From NCBI GenBank assembly GCA_002356515.1, contig AP017605.1:124001-188000 (forward strand): a DNA stretch of 64,000 nucleotides. The letters run 5' to 3'. Under the pieces are notes generated by a model that had not been told where the DNA came from, did no database searches, and worked only from the letters and a program-made list of their open reading frames with translations. Origin of the DNA: Mesorhizobium loti. Lineage in GTDB: Bacteria; Pseudomonadota; Alphaproteobacteria; Rhizobiales; Rhizobiaceae. Below are positions 16,152-24,890 of this stretch, in pieces (the stretch's first letter is position 1; every line of letters begins with the position of its first letter). A program made the position numbers and the translations under genes.

Positions 16152-17195
16152 ATGAAGACCTCTATCCTTGGACTGATCACGGCCGGCTTGCTCTCCGGCG
16201 CCATTCCGCTCAGTGCCGCTCACGCTGCCGGGATCGCGGGTGCTCCCGCTCCTTTCGACAAGGGCGGCGTGAAAGTGGCGCTTGTCACCTTCATCTCGGC
16301 CGGCGATTTCTTTCAGGCCTATCAGGCCGGCGCGACGAAACAGGCGAAGGCGCTCGACATCGACCTGCAGATCTTTTCCGGCCGGCAGGACGCGGCCGCG
16401 CAGCGTGACCAGATCGAGCAGGCGATCAATCTCGGCGTCCAGGCCATCATCATCGACCATGGCCAGCCTGAAGCGCTGAAGGACGTCGCGCAGAAGGCCC
16501 TCGATGCCGGCATCAAGGTCGTCGCTTTCGACGTCAATCTCGACAACCCGAAGATCCCGCAGGTCGAACAGTCCGATCACGAGCTTGCCAAGGCTTCGCT
16601 CGGCCAGGCGCTCAAGGACAACGGCACCTCGTTCCAGGCCGGTTATGTCTATGTCGCCGGCTTCGCGCCGCTCGACCGCCGCAACGAAATCTGGGACGAG
16701 ACCAAGAAGGCCAATCCCGGCATCGTCGAGAAGGCGCGCTGGGGGACGGTCAACGACACGACCGCGGTATCGACGGCCGACCAGACCAAGGCGGCGTTCC
16801 AGGCCAATCCCGACATCTCGGTCGTCTTTGCTCCCTATGACGAGTTCGCGCGCGGCGTGAAGCTCGCCACCGACGAGCTCGGCATCTCCAAGAAGGTGAA
16901 GATCTATTCGGCCGACGTGTCCACCGCCGACATCACCGAAATCACAGCGGAAGGAAGCCCGTGGGTCGCCACCGCGGCCACCAATCCTGCCGTCGTCGGC
17001 GCGGTTTCGGTGCGGGCGGCGGCCAAGCTGATCGCCGGCGAGGATCCCGGTCACAACATCGTCGTCAAGCCGGTGCTGCTGACACAGGAAGAGCTGCGCA
17101 AGAACGGCATCAAGACAGTCGAGGGCCTCGACGCCAAGCTTCCGGCCTTCGGCCAGAGCGACGCGGCATCGGCCAGTTGGATCCCGTCAAACTGA
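16152..17195 (+). CDS. Periplasmic sugar-binding protein of a ribose-type ABC transporter
   Basis: A 347-residue protein with a signal peptide (residues 1-25, ending AAHAAG) and the peripla_BP_4 fold. Visible elements are KVALVTFISAGDFFQAYQAGA, IFSGRQDAAAQRDQIEQAI, AIIIDHGQPEAL, KVVAFDVN and VVFAPYDEFARG. It would capture a sugar or sugar-like ligand for uptake, the exact ligand being unknown. The permease and ATPase lie just downstream but on the opposite strand, so the binding protein is transcribed separately. ATG follows the SD GGGGAAA. Confidence 0.85.
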   Translation: MKTSILGLITAGLLSGAIPLSAAHAAGIAGAPAPFDKGGVKVALVTFISAGDFFQAYQAGATKQAKALDIDLQIFSGRQDAAAQRDQIEQAINLGVQAIIIDHGQPEALKDVAQKALDAGIKVVAFDVNLDNPKIPQVEQSDHELAKASLGQALKDNGTSFQAGYVYVAGFAPLDRRNEIWDETKKANPGIVEKARWGTVNDTTAVSTADQTKAAFQANPDISVVFAPYDEFARGVKLATDELGISKKVKIYSADVSTADITEITAEGSPWVATAATNPAVVGAVSVRAAAKLIAGEDPGHNIVVKPVLLTQEELRKNGIKTVEGLDAKLPAFGQSDAASASWIPSN

Positions 17196-17202
17196 TCTTT
17201 TT

Positions 17203-17236
17203 CTCCTCTCCCTCGCGGGCAAGCGAGGGAGAGGAG
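17203..17236. terminator. Long perfect hairpin between convergent ABC transporter genes
   Basis: Perfect 14-bp inverted repeat (CTCCTCTCCCTCGC / GCGAGGGAGAGGAG) with a 6-nt loop, 7 bp past the binding-protein stop and 12 bp past the permease stop. A T-run is on the 5' side for the plus strand, and an A-run follows on the minus strand, so neither side has the usual U-tract. It probably ends both transcripts or protects their 3' ends. Confidence 0.55.
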
Positions 17237-17248
17237 ATATTGATTGGG

Positions 17249-18268
17249 TTAGCGCTTCTTTCCCAGGCCGAAGGTCAGTGCCAAGGCTCCAACCAGCACG
17301 ACGCCCTTGACGAAGTCCTGCGTGTAATAGGGCGCGTTCAACATGGTGAGACCGTTGAGCAGCACGCCGACGAAGATCGCACCGACCACCGTGCCGATCA
17401 CATGCGGGCGACGCTTGTCGAGCACGGCATAGCCGATCAGCGAGGCTGCCACCGCATCGAGCAGCAGAGAATTGCCCGCCGAGACGTCGCCACGGCCGAC
17501 GCGGGAGGCCACGATCAGCCCTCCCAGCGAAGCAAGCGTGCCTGACAGTATATAGGCCCAGAGCCGGTATCTCTTGGTCGCTGCGCCGGCAAGATGCGCG
17601 GCCGTTTCATTGCCGCCGATAGCGTAGAAGACGCGGCCCCAGCGCGTGCGCTCCATCAGGAACCAGGCGAGCACGGCGACGGTAGCCATGACCACGACAG
17701 ACAGGGGGATCGTATCGAAGAGCCGGGACCGGCCGAGGATCAGGAACGCCGGATCATAGGCGCCGGGCACCGTCGAGCCGTCGGGAAGCACCATGCCGGC
17801 AGTGATCGAGCGGCCACCGGTCGGGATCAGCTGCAGGCCGGCAAGCAGGAACATGGTCGCCAGCGTGGCGAGAAGATCGGGCACGCCGACGCGGACGATC
17901 AGCAGCCCGTTGACGAAGCCGATGAAGGCACCCATCAGCAAGACCAGCACCATGGTCTGGGCCGCGTCCAGCTGCCACACGACCATGGCATAGCTCGCCG
18001 CCATCACCGACGAAGCGGCGATGCTGCCGACCGACAGGTCGAAGCCGTCGGCCGCCATGGTGATCGACACGCCGACGCCGAGGATCGCCACCACCGAAAC
18101 CGCCTGCAGGATCGAGAACAGATTGGCCGAGCGGATGAAGGCAGGCTGCGCGTACCAGAACCCCACCACCATCAACGCCAGCAGCACGAAGAGGGCGTAG
18201 CGGCGGGTTTCGCGGAAAAGCGACGTGCGCGAGGCGGACGGCTGCGCCGTCGTCGTCGGATAGGTCAT
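17249..18268 (-). CDS. Sugar ABC transporter permease (RbsC type)
   Basis: A 339-residue inner-membrane permease with eight or more hydrophobic segments and family motifs of the ribose/xylose group (branched-chain-type fold): GVGVSITMAADGFDLSVGSIAA near residue 75, GFVNGLLIVRVGVPDLLATLATMF, FYAIGGNETAAHLAGA and LDAVAASLIGYAVLDKRRPHV. It forms the channel with the ATPase encoded immediately upstream; their genes overlap by 4 bp (ATGA). Confidence 0.88.
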   Translation of the reverse strand: MTYPTTTAQPSASRTSLFRETRRYALFVLLALMVVGFWYAQPAFIRSANLFSILQAVSVVAILGVGVSITMAADGFDLSVGSIAASSVMAASYAMVVWQLDAAQTMVLVLLMGAFIGFVNGLLIVRVGVPDLLATLATMFLLAGLQLIPTGGRSITAGMVLPDGSTVPGAYDPAFLILGRSRLFDTIPLSVVVMATVAVLAWFLMERTRWGRVFYAIGGNETAAHLAGAATKRYRLWAYILSGTLASLGGLIVASRVGRGDVSAGNSLLLDAVAASLIGYAVLDKRRPHVIGTVVGAIFVGVLLNGLTMLNAPYYTQDFVKGVVLVGALALTFGLGKKR

Positions 18269-19821
18269 CTGTGGTCTCCGGCCTTGTCGCTCTCGACCTT
18301 GCCGATCTGGTCGGTCAGCGAGCCATGGCCGTCTCCGGCCTCATGAAGTGTGTGGTTGCGCATGACGAGGATGCGGTCTGCAACCTCCAGCGCCTCTTCG
18401 GTGTCGCTGGTCGCGATCAGCGTGGCGGAACCGCTTTGGCTGTTACGGATCGCGGCGATCAAATCGGCGCGTGCGCCGACGTCGACGCCCTGGAACGGCT
18501 CATCGAGCAGCAGCAGCCGGCAAGGTGCGGCCTGCCAGCGGGCGAGCACGACCTTTTGCTGGTTGCCGCCGGAAAGCTCGTCGAGCGTGTCGTCGGGTCC
18601 GCGCGCCTTGATGCCGAGCCGCGCTATTGCATCGGCCGCGACCTTGCGTTCGCGGGCTGTGTGCAGCAGACCACTCGGAAACCAGCGCTTGAGATGCGGC
18701 AGGGCGATCGTACCGGCGATCGAGGCGCCGGGAACTTCGGGCGGCAGCAAGGATGATTGCCAGCGGTCCTCGGCGACCATGAAGACGCCGCTTTCGATCG
18801 ACTGTGCCGGCCCGCTCGACAGCCATGGCTTTCCGTCGAGCACGAAGCCGCCTTGCGCCAGCGTTTCCAGTCCGAAAAGTGCGCGCAGCAGCCGGCTCTT
18901 GCCCGAGCCGAGCGTGCCGGTGATGGCGACGACCTCGCCGGAGCGCAGGTCGAGATCGAAAGGCTCCGCCTCGGCAACCAGCCGCGCGCGCCTGATGGAG
19001 GCGATGATCGGCGCGGTTGATGCCTTGCTGTCATGTGTGGCGGCTTCCAATGTCCGGCCGATCATGGCCGCGACGGCGGCCGGAAAATCGATCGGCCTGG
19101 CAAAGGCACCGACGATGCGGCCGCCGCGAATGACGACGGCGCGGTCGGCGATCGCCGCAAGGTCGCCAAGCCGGTGCGAAATATAGAGGATTGCCATGCC
19201 GCCGGCGCGCAGGCGGCGGATGATGGCGAACAGACGCTCGGCTTCCGTGGTCGACAGGCTCGATGTCGGTTCGTCGAGGATGAGCACGGAGGCCCTGGCC
19301 GCGACGGCGCGGGCAATGGCGATCAACTGGCGTTCCGCCGGGCGCAGATCGATGAAGTCGCGATCGAGCTGCAGATCGAGGTCGATCAGCGCCGCGACCG
19401 CGCGCGCTCGCCGGCGGATCGATGCCGCCGAGACGAGGAAACGCCCCGTGCGGCCGCAAAGCTCGTCAAGCAACAGGTTTTCGGCAACCGCCAATCCGGC
19501 AGCACCCGCCTGGTCGGTCGCCTGGTGCACCGTGGCGATGCCGGCGGCCTTGGCGGCGCTGGGCGAGGCGAAGGTGACAATGTTGCCGCCCAGCGTGATC
19601 GTGCCCGCGTCAGGCGTGTAGGACCCCGAAAGAATCTTCACCAAGGTCGATTTGCCGGCGCCGTTGGCGCCCATCAGCGCAACGACCTCACCGGGCGCGA
19701 CGGCAAGATCGGCGCCGGCGAGTGCGCGTGTCGGCCCGAAGGATTTCTCGATCCCGTTGACGGAGACGGCGATGGTTGAGTTTGCTGGGGGCAAGATGCG
19801 TGAGCTTCGGGTTATGGGCAT
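18265..19821 (-). CDS. Sugar ABC transporter ATPase with two ABC domains (RbsA type)
   Basis: A 518-residue double ATPase. Domain 1 has Walker A GANGAGKST, a degenerate signature LRPAERQLIAIARA and Walker B VLILDEPTSSLS. Domain 2 has a relaxed Walker A GTLGSGKSR, signature LSGGNQQKVVLARW and Walker B LLLLDEPFQG. Relaxed second P-loops are usual in this group. It energises the permease encoded downstream (4-bp overlap). The ATG at 19821 lacks a strong SD. With the convergent binding protein it makes a full sugar importer. Confidence 0.88.
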   Translation of the reverse strand: MPITRSSRILPPANSTIAVSVNGIEKSFGPTRALAGADLAVAPGEVVALMGANGAGKSTLVKILSGSYTPDAGTITLGGNIVTFASPSAAKAAGIATVHQATDQAGAAGLAVAENLLLDELCGRTGRFLVSAASIRRRARAVAALIDLDLQLDRDFIDLRPAERQLIAIARAVAARASVLILDEPTSSLSTTEAERLFAIIRRLRAGGMAILYISHRLGDLAAIADRAVVIRGGRIVGAFARPIDFPAAVAAMIGRTLEAATHDSKASTAPIIASIRRARLVAEAEPFDLDLRSGEVVAITGTLGSGKSRLLRALFGLETLAQGGFVLDGKPWLSSGPAQSIESGVFMVAEDRWQSSLLPPEVPGASIAGTIALPHLKRWFPSGLLHTARERKVAADAIARLGIKARGPDDTLDELSGGNQQKVVLARWQAAPCRLLLLDEPFQGVDVGARADLIAAIRNSQSGSATLIATSDTEEALEVADRILVMRNHTLHEAGDGHGSLTDQIGKVESDKAGDHR

Positions 19822-20071
19822 TGCGCTTGGGGCGGCGAGTTTTGGCCGTCGTTCTCACCCGTTATGGCGCCGCATTCTAGGGAGGGGGCTCGTCGCTTCC
19901 GAGAACGCGCGTTGCGAGTTTTTCAAACCCCGGAGCAATTCCGCTTCGTTTCCTTTCGTTTCATAGCAAATGAGGGCGACGCGGTACGTCGTGTTCGCCG
20001 TTTCGAGAAACAGAATTGTTCCAAGTCGGCCATCCTTGCTCTAAAGCTCGCGCATCGAATCCTAGGACCAG

Positions 20072-20836
20072 ATGCGTATGAGTGAACCGGTAAGCCCTTC
20101 GGAAGCCGAACCCACCGAACCGACGCCGGAGCCCCGGCGTGAGCCGGTCTTCAACCTGCCTCCCGTGGTGCTGGCGGTGATCGGCATTTGCGCTGCCGTC
20201 TATCTGCTGCAGCAATATGTGCTGAACGACGAGCAGCAGATGACGCTGCTCTATGATGGGGCCTTCATCCCCGTCCTCTACACCGGACAATACGGTTTCG
20301 ATTGGTTCCTGTTCACGCGGCCCTTCACCTATGCTTTCATGCATGGCGGGTTTGCCCATATCGCCATCAACATGGTCTGGCTCGCGGCCTTTGGCTCGCC
20401 GCTGGCCAATCGTTTGGGCGCGCTCCGCTTCGCGCTGTTTTTCGCTGTGACCGGGCTGGCTTCGGTGGCGCTGTTCTGGGCCGTGCACCCCTATGGCGAG
20501 GCGCCGCTGGTCGGTGCCTCCGGCTCGATCTCCGGCATGATGGGGGCCGCCGCGCGCTTCGGTTTCCGCACCGATCGTTCGGCCGGCAAGGCGGCCTTCG
20601 CCGGCCCGGTGCTGCCGATCGCCATTGTCTGGCGTTTGCGTGGCGTCGGGATCTTCCTTGCCGTGTGGATGATCATCAACCTCGCCACTGGCCTTCTCGG
20701 CTTTGCGCCTGGAATAGACGGTCAGATTGCCTGGGAGGCCCATATTGGCGGCTTCGTCGCCGGCTTCTTCGGCCTGCGCTGGTTCGACCGGCGATGGCAG
20801 TCGCCTGAGTGGGAAACCACCGACCACCACACTTGA
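20072..20836 (+). CDS. Rhomboid-family intramembrane serine protease
   Basis: A 254-residue polytopic protein with a Glu/Pro-rich cytoplasmic N-terminus and about six membrane segments. Catalytic motifs are present: Ser150 in GASGSISGMMG and the His in EAHIGGFVAGFFG, plus the supporting HGGFAHIAINMVWL segment. Rhomboids cut membrane protein substrates within the bilayer; no substrate is indicated. Two starts are possible (20072 and 20078); AGGACC lies 4 and 10 nt upstream respectively. Followed 88 bp later by a CBS-domain gene. Confidence 0.9.
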   Translation: MRMSEPVSPSEAEPTEPTPEPRREPVFNLPPVVLAVIGICAAVYLLQQYVLNDEQQMTLLYDGAFIPVLYTGQYGFDWFLFTRPFTYAFMHGGFAHIAINMVWLAAFGSPLANRLGALRFALFFAVTGLASVALFWAVHPYGEAPLVGASGSISGMMGAAARFGFRTDRSAGKAAFAGPVLPIAIVWRLRGVGIFLAVWMIINLATGLLGFAPGIDGQIAWEAHIGGFVAGFFGLRWFDRRWQSPEWETTDHHT

Positions 20837-20924
20837 AATGCAGCCGATCACGGCGCACGATGTTCACTCTTACGTGAAAGCCGGTCAGGGCAGGAACCGG
20901 CAGGCAAAAGCAGAGGAGGACGCC

Positions 20925-21356
20925 ATGACGGTTAAGGCAATTCTAGAGAGAAAAGGCCACGACGTGTTGACGCTCGGGCCGAATGAAAAACTTAGCGTGG
21001 CCATCCGCATGCTCGCCGACCACAAGATCGGTGCGCTGGTCATCACCAACGGCGATCGCAAGATCGTCGGCATTCTTTCTGAGCGCGATATCGTGCGTGT
21101 CGTCGCCAAGGAGGGTGCCGCCGCACTTGATATTGCGGTGCGTTCGGCGATGACGCCGAAGGTGAAGATCTGCAACGAGAACCACACGGTCAACGAGGTG
21201 ATGGAGATCATGACCAGGGGCCGTTTCCGCCATCTGCCGGTGGAAAAGGACGGCCTGCTCGATGGCATCGTCTCCATCGGTGACGTGGTCAAGCGCCGCA
21301 TCGAGGATGTCGAGCGCGAGGCGGATGAGATCAGGGCCTATATCGCCACCGCCTGA
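20925..21356 (+). CDS. CBS-domain pair protein
   Basis: A 143-residue protein with two CBS motifs: residues ~8-65 (TLGPNEKLSVAIRMLADHKIGALVI, GILSERDIVR) and ~75-130 (MTPKVKICNENHTVNEVMEIM, FRHLPVEKDGLLDGIVSIGDVVK). Stand-alone CBS pairs bind adenine nucleotides or NAD and usually regulate partners; no partner is visible nearby. ATG at 20925 follows GAGGAGGA. The frame is open upstream, but that sequence overlaps the rhomboid gene and is not family-like. Confidence 0.9.
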   Translation: MTVKAILERKGHDVLTLGPNEKLSVAIRMLADHKIGALVITNGDRKIVGILSERDIVRVVAKEGAAALDIAVRSAMTPKVKICNENHTVNEVMEIMTRGRFRHLPVEKDGLLDGIVSIGDVVKRRIEDVEREADEIRAYIATA

Positions 21357-21403
21357 GCGGCGAAAGGAACCGCCGGCCGGAGACCCGACCGGCGGAACCA
21401 TTT

Positions 21404-21703
21404 CTATCTGTTGTCGAGTTCGGAACGGACGAGTTCGAGCCCGCGCCTCGTGATGCGGTAGGGACCGCCGCCCGACGACGAAACTGCCTTTTTCCGCTTC
21501 AGCTTTCGAAACAGGCCGAGATCGACGCCCGGATAATGCCAGCCCTCACGGGTCAGGCATTTGACGGAGGCGATCCGCTTTTTCTCGTTCTTTTCGATTT
21601 CAATGCGTCCGCCCTGCGCAAGCAGGTGCAGGATGCGCTGTCCCACAGCGCCGCGCGTCCTCTTGGACGCGCAAAGGACGCTGTGGCACTTATAACTTGG
21701 CAC
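21404..21703 (-). CDS. YjhX-family protein (UPF0386) with repeat-encoded N-terminus
   Basis: A 99-residue frame. From residue 22 on it matches the YjhX/UPF0386 family, named in E. coli for a putative toxin (QRILHLLAQGGRIE, CLTREGWHYPG, LFRKLKRKKAV, PYRITRRGLELV, ending LDNR). The usual N-terminus (about MNISRNEQR) is missing. The first ~20 codons instead run through two palindromic repeats (21643-21686 and 21701-21746). GTG at 21703 with GGAAAGGA 4 nt upstream is one start. GTG at 21646, giving an 80-residue product close to the family's ~85, is another. It may be a damaged or repeat-rewired gene. No partner antitoxin was recognised. Confidence 0.7.
   Translation of the reverse strand: MPSYKCHSVLCASKRTRGAVGQRILHLLAQGGRIEIEKNEKKRIASVKCLTREGWHYPGVDLGLFRKLKRKKAVSSSGGGPYRITRRGLELVRSELDNR
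21643..21686. repeat. Palindromic repeat, family B, inside the 5' end of the YjhX-family ORF
   Basis: A 44-bp palindrome: outer arms CCACAGCG / CGCTGTGG, inner arms GCGCGTCC / GGACGCGC, 4-nt centre, with a small asymmetry (2 versus 6 nt) between the arm pairs. It resembles a palindrome that I recall as frequent between rhizobial genes. It covers codons 7-20 of the YjhX-family frame. Confidence 0.7.
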
Positions 21704-21746
21704 ATGATCCTTTCCGAAAATCGGTTCCGATTTTCGGGGTCATGTG
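21701..21746. repeat. Short palindromic intergenic repeat, family A, copy 2
   Basis: A 46-bp palindrome with arms CACATGATCC / GGGTCATGTG (one mismatch) and a perfect inner pair CCGAAAATC / GATTTTCGG. It shares its design and the CGGTTCC centre with the copy at 4457-4503. On the minus strand it contains GGAAAGGA and, 4 nt later, the GTG used as the first possible start of the YjhX-family ORF. Confidence 0.75.
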
Positions 21747-21798
21747 CTGCGCGAAATATCCATAGGGAGAGTTTTCCGGAAAAACGAAAAATGCCGCC

Positions 21799-21816
21799 GC
21801 CGCGAAGCTTCGCGGC
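21799..21816. repeat. Perfect 18-bp palindrome and neighbouring hairpin upstream of gatB
   Basis: GCCGCGAAG / CTTCGCGGC is a perfect palindrome. A second imperfect hairpin (GCCCTGCCTCG / CGAGGTCAGGGC) follows about 20 bp later. Both lie in the 299-bp non-coding stretch (21747-22045) before gatB. The rest of the stretch shows no gene. They may be part of the same repeat-rich patch or of the gatB leader. Confidence 0.4.
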
Positions 21817-22045
21817 ACGGGGCTTCAGGTTTTGTCGCCCTGCCTCGCTACGAGGTCAGGGCCTTACCGGGACTGAGCGTAAGTGGACATCCACTCTCCA
21901 TTAGGATGAGCGTCCTATAGGCGAAAGCAGCTGAAAAGGCCAGCCCGCGGCTTTGCGCTTGTCTCTTTTGGCGGTTTGCACTAGCGAAGTTGCACACCAA
22001 AGTATGCGTCCACGCATATTCAGCAGTTCCAATATGTAGGCCCCC

Positions 22046-23551
22046 ATGTCCCTGATCGATACCCGCACGCCCGACGCTAAACGCCTGATCTCCGGCGCCA
22101 CCGGCGACTGGGAAATCATCATCGGTCTTGAGGTGCACGCGCAGGTCATCTCGGAAGCAAAACTGTTTTCCGGCGCCTCGACCGCTTTCGGTGCGGCGCC
22201 GAACGCCAATGTCAGCCTGGTCGATGCGGCAATGCCGGGCATGCTGCCGGTCATCAACGAGGAATGCGTCAAGCAGGCCATCCGCACCGGCCTCGGGCTG
22301 AAGGCACAGATCAACCACAAGTCGGTTTTCGACCGGAAGAACTATTTTTATCCGGACTTGCCGCAGGGCTACCAGATTTCGCAGTTCAAGCAGCCGATCG
22401 TCGGCGAGGGCACGGTGATCGTTTCGGTCGGACCGGACCGGCAGGGCGAGTTCGAGGACATCGAGGTCGGCATCGAGCGGCTGCATCTGGAACAGGATGC
22501 CGGCAAGTCGATGCACGACCAGCATCCGACCATGTCCTATGTCGACCTCAACCGTTCAGGCGTGGCACTGATGGAGATCGTCTCCAAGCCTGACCTGCGT
22601 TCCGGCGATGAGGCCAAGGCCTATGTCACCAAGCTGCGCACCATCATGCGCTATCTCGGCACCTGCGACGGCAACATGGATGAAGGCTCGCTGCGCGCCG
22701 ACGTCAACGTCTCGGTACGCCGGCCCGGTGGCGAGTTCGGCACGCGCTGCGAGATCAAGAACATGAACTCGATCCGCTTCATCGGCCAGGCCATCGACTA
22801 TGAGGCGCGCCGCCAGATCGCCATCCTCGAGGACGGCGGCAAGATCGACCAGGAAACGCGGCTGTACGATGCCGTCAAGGGCGAGACGCGCTCGATGCGC
22901 TCGAAGGAAGAAGCGCACGATTACCGCTATTTCCCCGATCCCGATCTTCTGCCGCTGGAATTCGACCAGGCCTATGTCGACGCGCTGGCCAAAGGACTGC
23001 CGGAACTGCCCGACGACAAAAAGGCGCGGCTCATCACCTCGCTGGGTCTGTCGACCTACGACGCTTCGATCCTTGTGTCGGAAAAGTCGATCGCCGACTA
23101 TTTCGAGAAGGTGGCCTCCGGCCGCGACGGCAAGCTCGCCGCCAACTGGGTCATCAACGATCTGCTCGGCCAATTGAACAAGGCCGGCAAGGATATTGAA
23201 AATGCTCCGGTTTCGCCCGATCAGCTCGGCGCGATTGTCGACCTGATCAAGGATGGCACCATCTCCGGCAAGATCGCCAAGGACCTGTTCGAGATCGTCT
23301 GGAACGAGGGCGGCGATCCGCGTCAGCTGGTCGAGAGCCGCGGCATGAAGCAGGTCACCGACGCCGGCGCCATCGAGAAGGCGGTCGACGAGGTGATCAC
23401 GGCCAATCCCGACAAGGTCGAACAGGCGCGCGCCAAGCCGACCATGGCCGGCTGGTTTGTCGGCCAGGTGATGAAGGCGACGGGCGGCAAGGCCAATCCG
23501 CAAGCGGTCAACGACCTCGTCAAGGCCAAGCTCGGCATTTCGGATCAATGA
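22046..23551 (+). CDS. gatB: Asp-tRNA(Asn)/Glu-tRNA(Gln) amidotransferase subunit B
   Basis: GatB transfers ammonia from GatA to misacylated Glu-tRNA(Gln) or Asp-tRNA(Asn). The 501-residue protein has the family start [13 protein letters not shown], the signatures [42 protein letters not shown] and the C-terminal YqeY-like tail domain ending VKAKLGIS. Length is normal. gatC and gatA are not adjacent, so the complex is encoded at split loci. Its stop overlaps the start of the next gene (ATGA). Confidence 0.96.
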   Translation: MSLIDTRTPDAKRLISGATGDWEIIIGLEVHAQVISEAKLFSGASTAFGAAPNANVSLVDAAMPGMLPVINEECVKQAIRTGLGLKAQINHKSVFDRKNYFYPDLPQGYQISQFKQPIVGEGTVIVSVGPDRQGEFEDIEVGIERLHLEQDAGKSMHDQHPTMSYVDLNRSGVALMEIVSKPDLRSGDEAKAYVTKLRTIMRYLGTCDGNMDEGSLRADVNVSVRRPGGEFGTRCEIKNMNSIRFIGQAIDYEARRQIAILEDGGKIDQETRLYDAVKGETRSMRSKEEAHDYRYFPDPDLLPLEFDQAYVDALAKGLPELPDDKKARLITSLGLSTYDASILVSEKSIADYFEKVASGRDGKLAANWVINDLLGQLNKAGKDIENAPVSPDQLGAIVDLIKDGTISGKIAKDLFEIVWNEGGDPRQLVESRGMKQVTDAGAIEKAVDEVITANPDKVEQARAKPTMAGWFVGQVMKATGGKANPQAVNDLVKAKLGISDQ

Positions 23552-24243
23552 GCACAGACGCAAAGCCGGGCAATCCGGCAAGCGTCTCGCCGGCCCTGTT
23601 GATTATCGGCGCCGTGCTGCTTTTTGTCGGCACGTCGCTGCATCCGATGCATGAAGATCCGAACGATGCGCTTGCCGCCTTCGGTGAATATGCCGCCGAC
23701 CATATCTGGCTCTACAGCCACATGGCACAGCTTGCCGGCGTCTTCGCGATGGTTGCGGGGCTGCTGCTCATCCTTGGCCGTCTGTCCAACGGTCCGGCCC
23801 GTGGCTGGGCCCTTCTGACGATCGTCTTCGGCGCGGCATCGTTGGCGGCGGCCGCTGCCTTGCAGGCCGTCGACGGCATCGCGCTGAAGGCGGTGGTCAA
23901 CGCCTGGGCCGCAGCCGATGCGGCGGCAAAACCGTCGCTGTTCAGCGCCGCTTTCGCCGTGCGCCAGGTTGAAGTCGGCTTTGCCGCGATCAGCGCCATG
24001 CTGCTCGGCTTGACGGTTCTGCTCGCCACTACCGCCCTGCATCAGGCCAGGCGCTGTCCGTTGTGGCTGTCGCTGCTCGGTGGCGCCGGTGCTGTGGGCG
24101 TCCTGTTCGGCGGCTTGGCCACCGCGGCAACCGGATTCTCCGGCCTTGCCATGGCCGCCAACATGCCGGGCAGCATGGTGCTTCTGGTCTGGGTCGTGCT
24201 GCTTGCGGTGATCGATTTCAGACGCGACCGCGCTACGGCATAG
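23548..24243 (+). CDS. Multi-pass membrane protein of unknown function, coupled to gatB
   Basis: A 231-residue inner-membrane protein with about six hydrophobic segments (for example [66 protein letters not shown]). I recognise no characterised family. The [24 protein letters not shown] loop between the first segments is the most distinctive part. Starts within the gatB stop (4-bp overlap), so translation is probably coupled. A GNAT gene follows 15 bp later. Confidence 0.7.
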   Translation: MSTDAKPGNPASVSPALLIIGAVLLFVGTSLHPMHEDPNDALAAFGEYAADHIWLYSHMAQLAGVFAMVAGLLLILGRLSNGPARGWALLTIVFGAASLAAAAALQAVDGIALKAVVNAWAAADAAAKPSLFSAAFAVRQVEVGFAAISAMLLGLTVLLATTALHQARRCPLWLSLLGGAGAVGVLFGGLATAATGFSGLAMAANMPGSMVLLVWVVLLAVIDFRRDRATA

Positions 24244-24258
24244 GCGGGAGAGAAAGCG

Positions 24259-24735
24259 ATGTTTGTCCGCACCGCAGGTGAACGCGACCTTGATGCAATC
24301 CGGGCGGTGCTGGTCGAAACCTGGCATGCGACGTATGACGCTATATACGGCGCCGCAAAGGTCACCGAGATCACCGACGAATGGCATTCGATTGCCTCGC
24401 TGAAGGCGCGGCTGATCAAGCCGAACAGCGACTTCCTTGTTGCCGATGACGGCAAGCGCATTGGCGGCGTGGCTTTTGCCGAAAGCATCGACGGCGGCAA
24501 GCTGGTTGTCCTGAAACAACTCTACGTGCTGCCCAGCCTGCAGGGGCGGGGTATCGGCGGCATGCTGCTCGACGAGATCATCGAGAGTTTCCCCGAGGCC
24601 GACGCCATTCGCCTGGAGGTGGAGGCGCAGAACACGCGCGCCATCGCCTTCTACGAAGCGAACGGTTTTATACGATCTGGCGATGCAGGCGAACGCACCG
24701 GGACGCTTGTCTACCGCCGCTCTCTTGCCGGGTGA
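24259..24735 (+). CDS. GNAT-family N-acetyltransferase
   Basis: A 158-residue GNAT protein. The N-terminal motif VRTAGERDLDAIRAVLVETW, the central strand LVVLKQLYVLPSLQGRGIGGMLLDEII (acetyl-CoA pyrophosphate loop QGRGIG), and the C-terminal RLEVEAQNTRAIAFYEANGF are all present. It acetylates an amine on an unknown small molecule or protein. Third gene of an apparent gatB-membrane protein-GNAT transcript, 15 bp after its neighbour. Confidence 0.9.
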   Translation: MFVRTAGERDLDAIRAVLVETWHATYDAIYGAAKVTEITDEWHSIASLKARLIKPNSDFLVADDGKRIGGVAFAESIDGGKLVVLKQLYVLPSLQGRGIGGMLLDEIIESFPEADAIRLEVEAQNTRAIAFYEANGFIRSGDAGERTGTLVYRRSLAG

Positions 24736-24890
24736 CTGACGTCTCAAGGAAATCCGGATCACCTTCGCGCGAGCGGCACGACATGTGCCCTCTTTTCATT
24801 TGACGGCCTGAGGGTCACACACCAAGCTGCGGGCAGCTGACCGTGCGGAAGCCGGAATGGGCTGGCGCGCAAGGCGGCGAGGGGGGAACC

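Noticed and set aside
21361..21400. Terminator for the CBS gene
   Set aside because: Only a 7-bp stem (CCGCCGG / CCGGCGG) with an extended loop and no T-tract.
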